Shown here: positions 39,736 to 51,900 of the stretch, piece by piece | How positions within the stretch are numbered: position 1 is the stretch's first letter | Layout: each line of letters starts with the position of its first letter | Assembly (NCBI RefSeq): GCF_000275845.1 | Contig: NW_006766886.1 | Coordinates: 1,402,945-1,466,944, forward strand | Length of the DNA stretch: 64,000 nt | Direction of reading: 5' to 3' | DNA from: Dichomitus squalens LYAD-421 SS1 | Taxonomy: Eukaryota > Basidiomycota > Agaricomycetes > Polyporales > Polyporaceae | Notes under the pieces: generated by a model | What the model saw: the letters and a program-made list of their open reading frames with translations, nothing else | The model's database searches: none | What the model was told of the DNA's origin: nothing | Translations under genes and position numbers: made by a program

Positions 39736-41100
39736 ATGGCCTCTCGCCCCACCGTCAACGTTCGCTCCGCGTCGGGAGGTGAGTACATGCGATAAATGCA
39801 CTACTTTGAGAAAGGCAGGCCAACAAATAATCGCAGAGGCCTCGACCTCGCTCCCCCTCCCCGCGGTTCTCACCGCCCCCATTCGTCTCGATGTCGTGCA
39901 GCAGGTTCACAGTGAGTAATCGAGATATTTGACATAGTAGGAACAGTCTCTAAAAGTGCGTCCCGCACTTACAAGAGAGCATCGCGAAGAACAAGAGGCA
40001 GGCGTACGCTGTGAGTGAGAAGGCCGGCCACCAGACCTCAGCCGAGTCCTGGGGTACTGGTCGTGCTGTTGCTCGTATCCCTCGTGTCGGTGGTGGAGGT
40101 ACCCACCGTTCCGGCCAGGTGAGTAAATATATAACACTGTTGCTGCGTTCTCGTCTTGAGCGAAATTCTTTACTTCAGGCTGCGTTCGGTAACATGTGCC
40201 GCGGCGGTCGCATGTTCGCGCCCACCAAGACTTGGCGCAAATGGCACGTCAAGGTCAACCAGAACCAGCGCCGCTTCGCCGTTGTCTCTGCCCTCGCCGC
40301 GTCTGCCCTTCCTTCGCTCGTTCTCGCACGCGGTCACCGCATCGAGCAGATTGAGGAGGTTCCCCTCGTTGTCTCTAGCCAGGCTGAGAGCTTCAAGAAG
40401 ACCAAGGAGGCTGTTGCCCTCCTCAAGTCCCTCAAGGCGTACGCCGACGTTGTCAAGGTTTCCAACTCGCGTAAGCTCCGCGCCGGCAAGGGCAAGCTCC
40501 GCAACCGCCGTCACCGCCAGCGCCGTGGTCCCCTCGTCGTCTACAACGAGGACAACGGCATTGTCAAGGCGTTCCGTAACCTCCCCGGTGTCGAGCTCGT
40601 CAACGTCCGTCGTCTCAACCTCCTTCAGCTCGCGCCCGGTGGTCATCTTGGCCGTTTCGTCATCTGGACCGAGGGCGCGTTCGGCCTCCTCGACGAGGTC
40701 TTTGGCACTTTCGACAAGGCGTCGACGTTCAAGAAGGATTACATCCTTCCCACAGCGAAGATCACGAACCCCGATGTCACTCGTCTCATCAACAGTGACG
40801 AGATCCAGTCTGTCGTTCGCCCCGCGAACGCGAAGCACCAAAAGCGCCCCTGGACGCAGCACAAGAACCCCCTCGTCAACAAGGGCGTTCTCTTCCGTCT
40901 GAACCCTTACGCGAAGACCATCCGTCGCCAGGAGCTCCGTAAGTCCGCTGGTCGCTTTCTTGGGTTGCTGCATACTGACTTGTGTTCGCCTGTCGTCCAC
41001 AGTCAAGCAGGAGCGCGTCAAGGCCCAGAAGGACAAGAAGAAGGCCAAGACTCCCAAGGCGGCTGGCGAGACCTTCCTCAGCACCCTCTTCGCCCCCTAA
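39736..41100 (+). CDS. RPL4: 60S ribosomal protein L4 (uL4)
   Basis: Component of the large ribosomal subunit lining the exit tunnel. ATG 39736-39738 gives [15 protein letters not shown]; introns follow at about 39780, 39914, 40120 and 40941. Signatures in order: [118 protein letters not shown] and [20 protein letters not shown], then a Lys-rich tail ending LSTLFAP with TAA 41098-41100. The codon choice is strongly biased to C-ending codons compared with neighbours, fitting high expression. Length (about 370 residues) is standard. Confidence 0.97.
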
Positions 41101-41962
41101 GCGGTTCCTGTTCCGGAGATGAGTTGTATAAGCGGCTATGCTATCTGATTGTCACGTTCGTCGTCATGTCTCATCAACTCTGATATGTTGTATGTCGTCC
41201 ATGCTGGAAACCACATCGCATCGGCCTGCGTGACCTGTTGTTGCAGCGTTGAGTGACTCGAAGACATCACACAGCGTTAGTGTTGCGCTGGGCGGAAAAT
41301 GTAGATCGTCAAATGCATTCTCTGAAGTACACATCCTGCCTATAGACCATTGACATATATGTTGTCCCATCAAGCTTGGAAATTTTTATCGGCATTGGTA
41401 CTCGTCATGAAGTACCTCAACTAATGCAAACAGTGGTCCCCCAGACGCTGATCCATAAATCCATATTCTTATGCACTGTAAAACCATGTTGGATACTCGA
41501 CCGTGTCACCTTGCGTTCAAGCTCTTCGTACTCGTACTTGTGCTGGTTGGGCAATCTCGATAATGCGTCGGAAAAGGACGGCTTGACTTGTATGGTTAAT
41601 GCTTTGTGTATTACGGATGATTCGAAGCTTATCGCTGCGAATCGTCAGTACTGGCATCTCCCGGACGTGGCGCGATATAAATCCCTTCGAGCTCTTTGCC
41701 TACCGACTCGCGTCGTACGCAACCACCTCTTAGTCGAACCCGTCGAACGACCGACGAACCGACGTGTAAGTGGTTGAGCATTTGTGGGTGCCGTTGACGT
41801 ACCGCATCGTTCGTATCGCTAATCCGTAACCGCTATCCACCCCCTATACTATACTGTAACACGAACTTCAACAACACCCGATCAGGTACGCACCCCGCGG
41901 ACCCAGCCCAACTTCGCATACTCGTAATCTCCTCGCATACACTCCGCCGACTCTTAGACACC
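41101..41962. other. intergenic region, promoter of the Cys-rich small protein
   Basis: 3' flank of uL4, then a TATA-like GATATAAATCCC at about 41674-41685. The ATG is 280 bp further on, so the 5' leader may be long or contain an intron. No coding sequence supported. Confidence 0.45.
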
Positions 41963-43574
41963 ATGGCTTACATCGAGGCTGCCGCTGTGCCCGTGGACGC
42001 GTGCTACCTCGTCAAGTGCGACAGCTGCGGCAAGACGACCTGGAAGGTGCGTCATAAACGCTGATTTTTGATAGTCGTCTCGTATCGTTCGACGTTCGTC
42101 CCTCCGAGCCGTCATACCACGCACGCACGCGCTGCTTTCCGATGGCCGAGCGGTGCTAGTTTCGCGAAGCACACAGTGCTGCAGCGCACCGCTAGCCCCT
42201 CTTTAGCCCCACAACCCCGAACCTTGTACACGGCTTCGAAGGGTTGCTTCCGGTAGCATTGCCTTTGCCACAGTGACCGTGCCCTGGCGCACCACACGGT
42301 ACGCGTATTAGGAGCCCGAGGGTCCACGGCCCTCTGAAGCTACTGTAGCGGGTTCGGGGCGCACACCTTTTGATTCACGCTGACAAGCGGACGGTCTTGG
42401 TATGCGACTGGGCACCCGTCCATCGGTCCTGGCCTCCGAACTCTCCGGTCGGAGGCCTTCTGATTCCTTGTCGCATCTCTCCCCAGTTGCCTTCTTGGGC
42501 CCCTCCGCCACCCCCTTTTCTCTGGCTGCGGTTCGCGGGAAGGATGCCGGCTTCGGCCGCTCCCATGGGCCACTGGCCATCACGTACGCGATGCGTCGTG
42601 CGGACGGCTCGCGGGTCCGTTTGCGGCCCATTCTTCCCTCGTTGCCCAAGTGCGTCGGCATATGTACTTGGCCATAGTCTCTGCAGGAGCAGATCGTGTC
42701 GTGGGGGGATCCACATCGGTGAATGGTGACGGCTGATTGCTTTTCCATTCTTACTGCTCGAGAGCGTTGGCCGATGCTAACGATTGACGTCTCATAGGGA
42801 TGTGGTCAGCACGCCGAAGCGGTAAGTTTTCACGGACTCGACGTGCTATATTCCATCGCGGCCTCGGCGCAGTGGTTCCCTCCAAAGCGCGCACGGGCTT
42901 GCCTGGTTGACACGCTGACAGCGTCGTCGACGACGACGACTGCAGGAGGCTGTCGATAGGACGAAGGCGCGGTTTGTAGATGACCGGTGGCGATCTGGGC
43001 AGACGTCAAGAGGACGTACTGAGAGCGACGAACGCGCCGTACAAGGATTTCATGATGACTGATGCGGCTCTCTGCTTCCGAGTCGGGCAACAGCGAGCCT
43101 GCGATCGCGTCCCGCGAACGGCGGGCGCGCGGCTACGTGATGATCAGGACTCAGTTACGCACTCAGGGACTCTCCCCTGAGGCTTGTGGCTGAGGTGAAG
43201 CGCACTGACATCCGTGCGCGCGGGACGGGGGTTGACACATAGGATTGTCACGGCCTGTAAAGGGCAACGGCGCAGCAGCAGAGATGCAAGGTTCGCCGTC
43301 GACTCGTGTCATTGACAGGGCGAGCTCAATTGGAGCCTCGAAGCTCGAAGCTCGCGAATCGCGTAGCCTGGGCGATGGCGCATGGACGTCCCCGCGCAAT
43401 TGGCTCGGTTTGGGGGGGCAGCTGCTTCTCTGGGGCCGCAAGGAGATGGGCGCGCGGGGCCCAGACTGGCTGGCTGGTGCAGTTGACGTACGGAGGGGCC
43501 GTTTGCTGATGTGGGTGCCGCTGCAGGTGATGAGCTCTGTCAAGGAAGAAGACAAGTGCACATGCGCGCGGTGA
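41963..43574 (+). CDS. 51-residue Cys-rich putative zinc-binding protein with giant introns
   Basis: Three small phase-0 exons: 41963-42046 (84 nt), 42798-42821 (24 nt) and 43527-43574 (48 nt). They encode MAYIEAAAVPVDACYLVKCD, then SCGKTTWK, GCGQHAEA and VMSSVKEEDKCTCAR, stop TGA 43572-43574. The Cys/His order CxxC ... CGQH ... CxC looks like a small metal-binding fold. Splice sites are canonical: AAG|GTGCGT and CTCATAG|GGA for intron 1, GCG|GTAAGT and CTGCAG|GTG for intron 2. The introns are 751 and 705 bp, more than ten times the local norm and nine times the coding length. Proteins of this tiny shape occur in fungi as uncharacterised conserved proteins (recollection, not checked). Exon 2 and 3 placement rests on phase, splice signals and the sensible Cys pattern. 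Confidence 0.75.
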
Positions 43575-43931
43575 AGGGCCTCCTCCCGCCCCCGCGCGCA
43601 CGAAGACGCGGCCACGGGCGGGGGCTGCCGAAGCCACGCCTCGCGCCAAATACGTAGACGGCGGTCTTCAGATCTTGACTGGGGGGGTGTTGCTCGAGAT
43701 GGCTGGGAGGATTGGTTGGGATTGGGACTAGCATCAGCCAGGATGGGGGCGAATGTTGATGAAGCTGGAGGGGCGTTTGAGAGGAAGCTGGGAAACCTCG
43801 GTGATGTGTAGTGATGTATGGTAGCACGGCGCATGTATTCTTCGCGGGCACGATGGCACGTCGCGGGCGCGTGCCAGCCACGGCGAGGGGTGTATATTAT
43901 ACGAAGAGGACAGAACGAGCGGGGGAGCAGG
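43575..43931. other. intergenic region upstream of the kinase
   Basis: Kinase promoter/5' leader. The kinase frame is open from 43818 with an alternative in-frame start there; a TATA-like GTATATTATACG lies at about 43890. Confidence 0.45.
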
Positions 43932-46900
43932 ATGAGTGCGTTCGCGCGGCTTGTCGGCTGGGGCTGGGGCGGTAGCAGCCCGGCGGCGGAGACTGCGATC
44001 CCTTTGTGGAGTCCTCGCCAGAATCCGTTCGCTCCCAAGCCCCGTCCCTCCCGCCCCGCTCCCCCGACCCCTTCCCCTCCTCCCCCCGCCCGCTCCTCCT
44101 CCGACCCCTCCATTCTCCCCCCTACCACGCTCCCCCTCCGACGCGCTGGCTCCTCGCTGTACATACTAGACATGGCCAACGCCGTCGCATCCTCCTCCCG
44201 CGACCGGCCCTCACAGACCAGGGCCAGCATGCCCTCCCTCAGCCAGCACGACAGCCCCCAGGGCGTCGTCATGACCCACGAAATCAAGCACGGACGCCGC
44301 ACAGGCCTCGAGGGCCTCAAGATGATCAACCAGTACCTCCTCATGATCAAGGTCGGCAAGGGCCAGCACGGCGACGTCTATCTCGCCGAGGACACCCTCG
44401 CCCTCGACGAGAAGAACAAGAAAGTGGTCCGTCTCCTCTCTCCCGCTCCTCCTCGTCCCCTCTCCCTGACCCCAGCTCGCGTCGGACGCCTGCGCCGCCT
44501 GTTCTGTACTGTGTAGGCCGTGAAGGTCGTGCGGCGGAAGAACAAGAGCGACCGCCTCAAGAAGCTCAGACGGAACGACAACCTCCCCCGCTATCCGCAC
44601 CTGCCCCTCGCCGACCAGCTCGGCAGCACAGAGCACAAGATACGCAAGGAGATCGCGATCATGAAGAAGCTCAGCCACCCCCACGTCGTCCGCCTCCTCG
44701 AAGTCATAGACGACCCGCTCACGGACAAGATCTATATGGGTGCGTCCCTCCCCCGAGCCCTCTCTCCCCACACTGCTCCTTGCTATCTGGGTTTGTCCCC
44801 CCTCTGCGCTGTCTACGGGGCAGTGTGTTCTTCTGTTGTGCGCGGGGCAGATCGCTGTGGCCGACGACCGCGGTAGCAAGTAGTGCCGTCTGTGCTCCAA
44901 ACGCGTGCGCATATGACCCCCTGCTCACTGCTTCTCCCATACAGTCATGGAGTACCTCGGCGGCGGCGAGATCAAATGGCGCACCGCGAACGACAACCCG
45001 CTCCTGCGCGTCGACCAGACGAGGCGCATATGCCGCGACGTCATCCTCGGGCTCGAGTATCGTACGTCCCCTCTGCTTTCGTTTCCTCCTCTGCCAAGCG
45101 GTTCCGCAGCGCGCTCATTTCCGGCCTCGTTACCCTTTACGTGCACACCCCACTACCGTCTGTCCATCGCGCCATGGTGTCTTCTCTTCGCGGCCCTCTC
45201 TCACGCCCATCATTACGTCTGGACCGTCCGACAGTGCACTACCAGGGCATCATCCACCGCGACATCAAGCCCGCGAACCTCCTCTGGACCGCGGACCGGC
45301 GCACGGTCAAGATCTCCGACTTTGGCGTCTCGACGTTCTCCTACGCCCAGCGGCTCGCCGCGGCCGGCAAGGGCAACTTCAAGGAGGACGACACCGACCC
45401 GATCCTCATGGACGACTCGGACCTCTCGAAGACGGCGGGCACGCCGATGTTCCTCGCCCCGGAGATCGTCGCCGACGCGTCCGAGTCCGCGTACCACCTC
45501 CCCCTCCCGCACGCGCACTCGCAGTCCTCCACCCAGACCCAGACGCAGGCGCAGACCCCGACGCAGCAGCAGCAGCAGCGCAAAAAGCCCCCGATCACGA
45601 AGGCGATCGACATCTGGGCGTTCGGCGTGACGCTCTACGGCCTGCTCTTCGGCACGCTGCCGTTCCACGCGCAGACCGAGTTCGAGATCTACAAGGTGAT
45701 ACGGACGCAGGACTGGGACGTGCCCGAGACGATGGGGCTCGACCGCGTCCCCACCGGGGGGCGCTACCCCGCGCTCCGGCAGGGCGCGGCGGCGTACGAG
45801 CGCGCGAAGGGCAAGCGGCCGGTCGGGAAGCTCGTGGCGACCGCGGCGGACCCGGAGGGCGTGCAGGTGATGGGCCTGTTGGAGGGGCTGCTGGAGAAGA
45901 ACGCGGCGAAGCGGATCACGCTGGAACAGGTCAAGGTGCGTCGCGCACGCTTTTAACCTGGTCTCGGTTTGTTTGCCGCGGGGGGCGCTCACGCTGTTGG
46001 GGCGATTGTGGCAGCGCCATCCGTGGATCCTGCGCGACCTCGCGAACCCGGAGGAGTGGCTGCGCGAGACGCAGCTGACGAAGTACATCCCGCTCGAGCC
46101 GACGTACGACGAGACGAGCTCGGCAATGTCGGCCGTGCGCTTCCGCTGGGCGCGCCTGGGCACGCGCATCTGGTCGACGATCCGCAATGTGAGGCCGCAG
46201 CGGTCGTTCCGCCGCGCGCGGCCGCGGGACTCCGGCGATCGCGAGAGGGACAGGGACAGGAGGGAGGAGGACGAGGTCGGGGTGCGGTCTGCGCCGCATT
46301 ACGTGCACGTCGCGAGGCTGGACAGGGATAGGGAGCGGGAGCCGGCGGAGAGAGCGGTGAGTGGCCCGAGGCAGCTCGCGTCGGGGTCGGTGCGCGAGAA
46401 GAGGCGGCGCTCGAGACAGGAGATCAGCAGGAACAAGTCGACGAACGACATCCAGACGAGGCCGGGCGGCGGCGGCGGCGGCACCACCAGCAACATGAAC
46501 AACGGGAAGGCGCCTGCGGGGAGCTTCGAGCCGTGGGCGATGTGGAACTCGTCGTCGCCCGGCGCGGGCCCGTCTAAGAGCAAGAGCACGGAGACGGGCT
46601 TGAAGATCCCCAGCCAGTCCAGCCGCGTGACGTCCCCGCTCCCTTCGCCCATCGCGGGACCGTCGAGCTCGGTTGGCACCACGTCGGTCGGGGATTACCA
46701 GCACCCGCCCGGCGAACGCTCGCCCGATAGCGAGCGCCCGCGGAGCCTCGTCATGTCCTGGATGCGCAAGCTCGGCGGCAGCAGCAGCAACAGCACCCAC
46801 CGCCAGTCGTCGTACTCGGCCTACAGCTCGCCGATGACCGAGTCCACGGTCAACCTCTCCCAGCACCGGTTCTCCAGCCACCACCCCTCGCCGCACCACC

Positions 46901-47808
46901 ACCAGTACCAGTACCCCGGGGTGGCGGCGACGTCCCCGCCGTCGCGCGACAGCGCGGAGGCGCACGCGACCTCGCGCCAGAGCAGCGTGAGCATGGGCAT
47001 GGGCGGGCACCTCACGAAGGCGATGCGCGCCGCGTCGTGGACCGCGCCGGACTTCGCGGCGCACGCGCGCCCGAGCGAGGACATGACCTCGCTCTACTCG
47101 GGCGACCGCCCGGACGACGTCGACGACGAGGCGTTCCTCTATGGGGCCGGCGGCGTCGCGGGCTCCCCCGTGCCGTCGGTCCCGAACAGCGCACTGCTGA
47201 GCACGGTGTCGTCCGTGCACTCGATCGGGTCGCCGTCGATGTCCGCCGCGCACGCGTTCTTGCAGCGGGCGGAGGGCGCGTCGGCCGAGCCCGCTGAGGC
47301 GTCGGGGTCGCAGGACCCGGTTCCGAGCACGCCCCGGACAGCGCCGTCGGCGGCGGCAAGGCACCGGACGACGAGCCCGCTCGCGAAGGTGACGTATCAC
47401 GCTTGTGGCGACGAGTCTCCGGGCAGCGGGAGCGATAGTGAGGACGAAGGCGAAGACGACGACGCCGCGTTCTCGTACGACTCCGCGGACGACAGCTCGA
47501 GCGGCTTCCAGCCCCCACGCGGACGCACCGGGCGCACCCGCGACGTGCTCGCGCCCATGCACATGCTCGTCAACGAGGACGTGGGCGACGTCGACACGGG
47601 CTCGTCGACCTACGAGCACCAGCCGAGCATGGCGCAGCTGTACGCGGACGAGGACGAGGAGAGCGAGGACGAGGACGCGGTCCCGCTCGAGGTGCGCACG
47701 CGCAGGCCCAGCCGGAGCGCGGCGGAGATGTCGCCCCCGCGGCGGCCGCTCAGCGCGCACCGGGCGACGCCGCAGGAGGGCAAGCAGCGGCCGATGATAT
47801 GTACATGA
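43932..47808 (+). CDS. Ser/Thr protein kinase, CaMKK / Snf1-activating (Sak1-like)
   Basis: Likely upstream kinase of Snf1/AMPK. ATG at 43932 (MSAFARLVGWGWGG); long Pro/Ser leader, then kinase domain split by introns: glycine loop VGKGQHGDVYLAED, VAIK-type AVKVVRRKNK, IRKEIAIMKKLSHPHVVRLL, hinge VMEYLGGGEIKW, catalytic loop GIIHRDIKPANLLW, DFGVSTFSYAQRL, TAGTPMFLAPEIV, AIDIWAFGVTLYGLLFGTLP, and the terminal HPWIL. The activation loop carries an insertion (about GNFKEDDTDPILMDD), and between the APE motif and AIDIWAFG lies a Gln/Thr-rich insertion (about 45490-45600). A C-terminal tail of some 580 residues is disordered, Ser/Gly/His-rich with acidic patches, ending RPMICT. Three or four introns plus one at about 45935-46013. 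The start is not certain; another in-frame ATG lies at 44173 (MANAVASSS), right before the conserved part. Confidence 0.88.
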
Positions 47809-48989
47809 TAGATGCGCGTCGGACTCGCTGCTTGCCTGCCCCCGCCTGCTGACTCGGATCCTCGGGGGACCGTGGAAAACAGGAAAAGGAAAGGAAAAGA
47901 AGTCGTTTCGCATCGTGTATGTAAGTGTGTCTTTTGTGACCAGGGCGGCTGGCCCGCTGCATGTATGCGGGCGGGCTGGCCGTGCCCGCGGACTCGATCT
48001 TATGCGTAGCTCATAGAGACGGACATCAGCAGAGATACATGTTCTCCCCCTCCCACATCTCCCCTGTCATTCAATCCCCCATCTTCCACTCATCCACTCA
48101 CTCACTCACTCACTCACCCCACACTATGTCGTGAAGCGCACTCAATGCAATCTTCCCTGTCCTATCACTAGAGCATCCACACCTCTCCTCTTGTATCATT
48201 ACATTTCCTCTTACTGATCCTTATGGCTCTTCTACTACTTTGCTTGTGCCATGCCTCTCACTTCCTATTCTACTCACTGTCACCTTCCCGCGATCCTCTT
48301 CACTTTCGTCCGCCCCACGCCATGATGCATCGTCTACACTGTGTTTGATGGCCCATTCCCCTTGCGCTCCTGCACCCTCCCCATCTCCGTCGTCGCTTTC
48401 ACCTTCATCACATTCGACACTATGCCATCCGTGCCGCTGTCGCCGAACCGTTGACATTGTCGGTATAGGAATAGAATTAGCCTGCGCTCTGCAGCGCAGG
48501 TGCTCGTATATCCGGTGTCTGTTATACATGCCATGTACTCTACAGTGGGACGCGGTTCCGCCGCGGAGCCCGATCGTTACGTCATGTCGCACAACAAGAT
48601 TGGATGGGTACTGAGAGAAAACGGAAACGAGAACGGGGCACTGAAGAGTTCGCCGAGCAGAGAAGAGAGAAATGAGCAGGCAGAGAGGAAAGCATGGGTT
48701 GATGAGTCCCAAGCAGGAGACTCGAGAGACCGAAACGAAGGTCGATATAGGACAACCATAGATCAACGCAACGGGAAACGGTGAGTAAGGAGCGTAGTAG
48801 GTGCAAGGAATGGTCAGAGGATTAGCATGGATCGCTCTATGGTTAAATACCTGGCAATGCACATATGCACATATGAACGTCTCTGGCGAGAGTGGCATGG
48901 GTAGGAGTGGGGGTGGTTGCAACTTGTCGGCATGGATGGAGTGGGGGTGGAAGTAGCATGGGAAAGAAGGGGTAGGCGGCGACAAGCAG
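47809..48989. other. convergent intergenic region
   Basis: 1.18 kb between the kinase (+) and the coiled-coil gene (-). Contains a CACT microsatellite and pyrimidine-rich stretches; probable 3' UTRs on both sides. No gene supported. Confidence 0.5.
48095..48117. repeat. (CACT)n microsatellite
   Basis: About five to six tandem CACT units, with partial copies just upstream (from about 48087). Confidence 0.85.
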
Positions 48990-51900
48990 CTACGTCGCAG
49001 GCCAACCTCCCAGAGTACGCGCGGCGCCGCCGCCGAGCCTGCCAAGGAAGCTCCAGACGGCGGCGGTGCTATCGCCAGGGAAGCCCTCCCCGGCAGCCGA
49101 AATCGAATTGAAGCTCGACCACGCCGCGCGGTCGTAGTACGTTGGACCGCCAGGGATCGAGTACTGCGGCGCCATCGCCTGGCCCATGAGGAACGCGATG
49201 AGAGCGGAGGCCCCAACGCAGATGAGCAGCTGGCCGTTCTTGATGACCGAGCCGCCGTCAGGGTCGCCGTAGACGTAGGTGTTATAGATGTTGTAGAAGC
49301 GACCGCTCTTGCGTCGCGACTTGCCATCGCGGGGGGAGCGGGGTGGGTTGGTGCGCTGAGACTCCTCAATGAGCTTGTCGATCGCGGCGCAGCCAACGCC
49401 GACTTGGTCCTTGAACGCTTGCCAGTCTTCGACTGCCTCCTCGGGGATCCCTCCAGCTCGGGCCTGAATGGGCACGGAGAGACCAGGGTGCCAAGCCTTG
49501 AGTGACTCATTGGCCACGCGTACGGCAAGGTCCTCGCCAGTCACTTTGTCGTACGCAGGCGGGAGGTCAGGGTGTAGGTGCTCTTGCTGAGCCTTGGGCG
49601 TAGGGGGTAACAAGGTGGAAGACGACGACGCAAGCGCATCGTCTTCCTCCTCCGTCGTTGTCCCTGACGATGAGGGCTCGGGCTGCGGTTCGTCAGTCTG
49701 AACTTCTCGCTCGACAGAGATTACAGGCGGAGGAGTGGGTATCCGTTCCGGTTCTGTTTGAGTCGACATCGACGAGACCGGTGGCTCATCTGTCTGTACG
49801 CTGAACGAAGCTGTGAGGATCTTGGGTGGAGGGTCGGTTTGCACCGACGATGAAGCTGTGAACTCATCCGGCTCGTGTTGTGTGCCAGTGTCGGAGTACT
49901 CCTTCGTCTCGTCCACGCGGAAGGTTTCAAACTTCTTCGCGCGGCTAGCGACCTTCTGCAATTCGTCAAAGACGTTGTCAGCTTGACCAAACCACGCAGC
50001 GTGCATGCCTACCCTCTTCGTGCGCGTGATGATAGTCTGCACGTAATCCTCGGACTCCGTCTCGTCGTCCTCAGGAGTCACCTCGATCTCGAGACTGTTC
50101 GGCTCGCTCTCAACTTCCTCCTCTTCCATCTCCCAGTTGCCGTCCTTCATCTTGCTCAGAAGCTCGGCACCTAGGGACTTGCTGACGCTGCCGTGAGCAC
50201 TGGCAGTTCCTGAGCCGCCCTTTTCAAGCGAATGCGCGCTGTTGCGGAGCTCGTCCATGTCGAAACGCATCCGGTCGATGGTCTCCTTGAGCATCATGTT
50301 CTCCTGCTTCTGCTCATCCAGCTGCGCGTGTGCCTGTTGTGCGATGGAAAGCTCTCCCTCAAGAATAGCAATACGCTCTTCGTAATTTGCCTGTTCACGC
50401 AACCACTTTTGAACTTCCACTGAGTGCAGTTGCGCCGCCTCTTGGAGATCCTTGATTTCCTGGTCGCGACGACGGAGGACGTTTCGATACCGCTCGGACT
50501 CAGCTATAGGCAAGGGTCAACTCTAAGGCGCAATGGAACGTTCAATGCAAGCGTACAGCATTGTTCCTGGTACTGTTTCTGCAGGCTCTGATACGAAGAG
50601 CGTGCGTTCTCCAAGCTCTTCTGAAGCTTTGCGATCTCGGACTCCAGGACAGCAATCTGGGTGGTATTGGTGCGCTGTACGTAGGCGTATGAGACCAGTA
50701 TTGAGTGACCACTCTTGAGACAGCACGCACCTCCTTGGAACGAAGTTCCTTCTCTTCACGCTTTGTCGCACTCAACTCGCTCCGAGCCTCCTCGAGTCTG
50801 ATCTGCATATCCTCTAGTTCCTGCTCGTGTTCCGCAAGCCGGTTCTGCAGGGTACGCTCAGCCTCCAGAAGTTTCCTGCCAAGATCGGTGTTCAACCTCT
50901 GCAGTGCCTCGAGACGTTGCTCCATGTCCAGTGAAACTGTCGAAGACGCGGCAGACCGGTCCATGACCAGACCAAGCAGTGCTTCTTCGTCAAGCTCAGA
51001 ATCAGAGTCCGAGTCGTCTCCCTGGCGGGGCATGGGCAGTGACGAGATTTGCTCATGGAACCCCTGCTCATCATCGAAGGAATTGTCGGATGGAGGTGGG
51101 GACAATAGCCCAGTCTGTCGGTTGTCGTTTTCGCGCTCAGGTGACGATCCATAGTAGTCGTTCTGTCCGAATGAGTCCATGGACGTGAAGTGACCCTGTG
51201 GTTGGGACTGGGCGCGCGAGTGTGGTCGAGAGGGGGGTGCACCAAACGGAGGCGAACTGATGGATTTCGCAAGGGGTGGGGAGCTGAATGTAGGGCTGGT
51301 GGGATTCGAGGGAGCACGCGAGCGACCAGGGGTGCGAGCATAGGCAGATGGACTTGATGAGACGGACTACGAACAACTCACGGTCAGCTTGCTGTGATGC
51401 GCGCGCGGTCACCGCATCACGGGTGGGAGTATGTTCGCGTTCATGACGCCAACCGACACAATACGCACCTCTGAATCGCTTAGCGCCCGGCTGTGGCCAG
51501 CGTCGCTCTTCCGCCTTGACGGTGGGGGGCGCCGGGTCCAACTTGAAGGAGCCGTGTTGTTGTTGAGAGGTGTGGTACGCTGTCTTCGTCCGGAGTCGAA
51601 GACAGATTCGCGAGGCGTCGTGGGGCCTCCTGGCCCTCGCGAAGACGATCTGTAGTATGTAGCAGTGGAGTCGCGACTAGATGAGCGGGAATTGTAGCCG
51701 TCATAATCGCGTTCCTCCGACCGACCGCGGTCGTCGAAGTCTTCCGAGTCTCCGCTGGCGCTCGGTGAGGGACTGTCTTCTGGACTATGTGAGGGGTTCA
51801 TAGTGGTTTGCAAGGCTATGAACTGGAGGAGGACTTGAGGGGTCACTTGGAGACCAGGGTTACTTGAGATGAAGGATGTGAGCTGTTCCTCCTCGTCCCG

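Noticed and set aside
40170..41084. 304-codon minus-strand frame opposite uL4
   Set aside because: Mirror of the strongly codon-biased uL4 exon; no homology or start context.
43163..44359. 398-codon minus-strand frame
   Set aside because: Overlaps the last exon of the small Cys-rich gene and the kinase start on the other strand; composition is Arg/Pro/Ser-rich without domain character.
44006..46078. 690-codon plus-strand frame over the kinase
   Set aside because: Reads through kinase introns in the wrong frame and yields Arg/Pro-rich sequence; the kinase motifs lie in other frames.
45931..47913. 660-codon minus-strand open frame opposite the kinase tail
   Set aside because: It is an antisense shadow created by GC-rich codons; its product is an Arg/Ala/His low-complexity string, while the plus strand encodes the continuous kinase protein.
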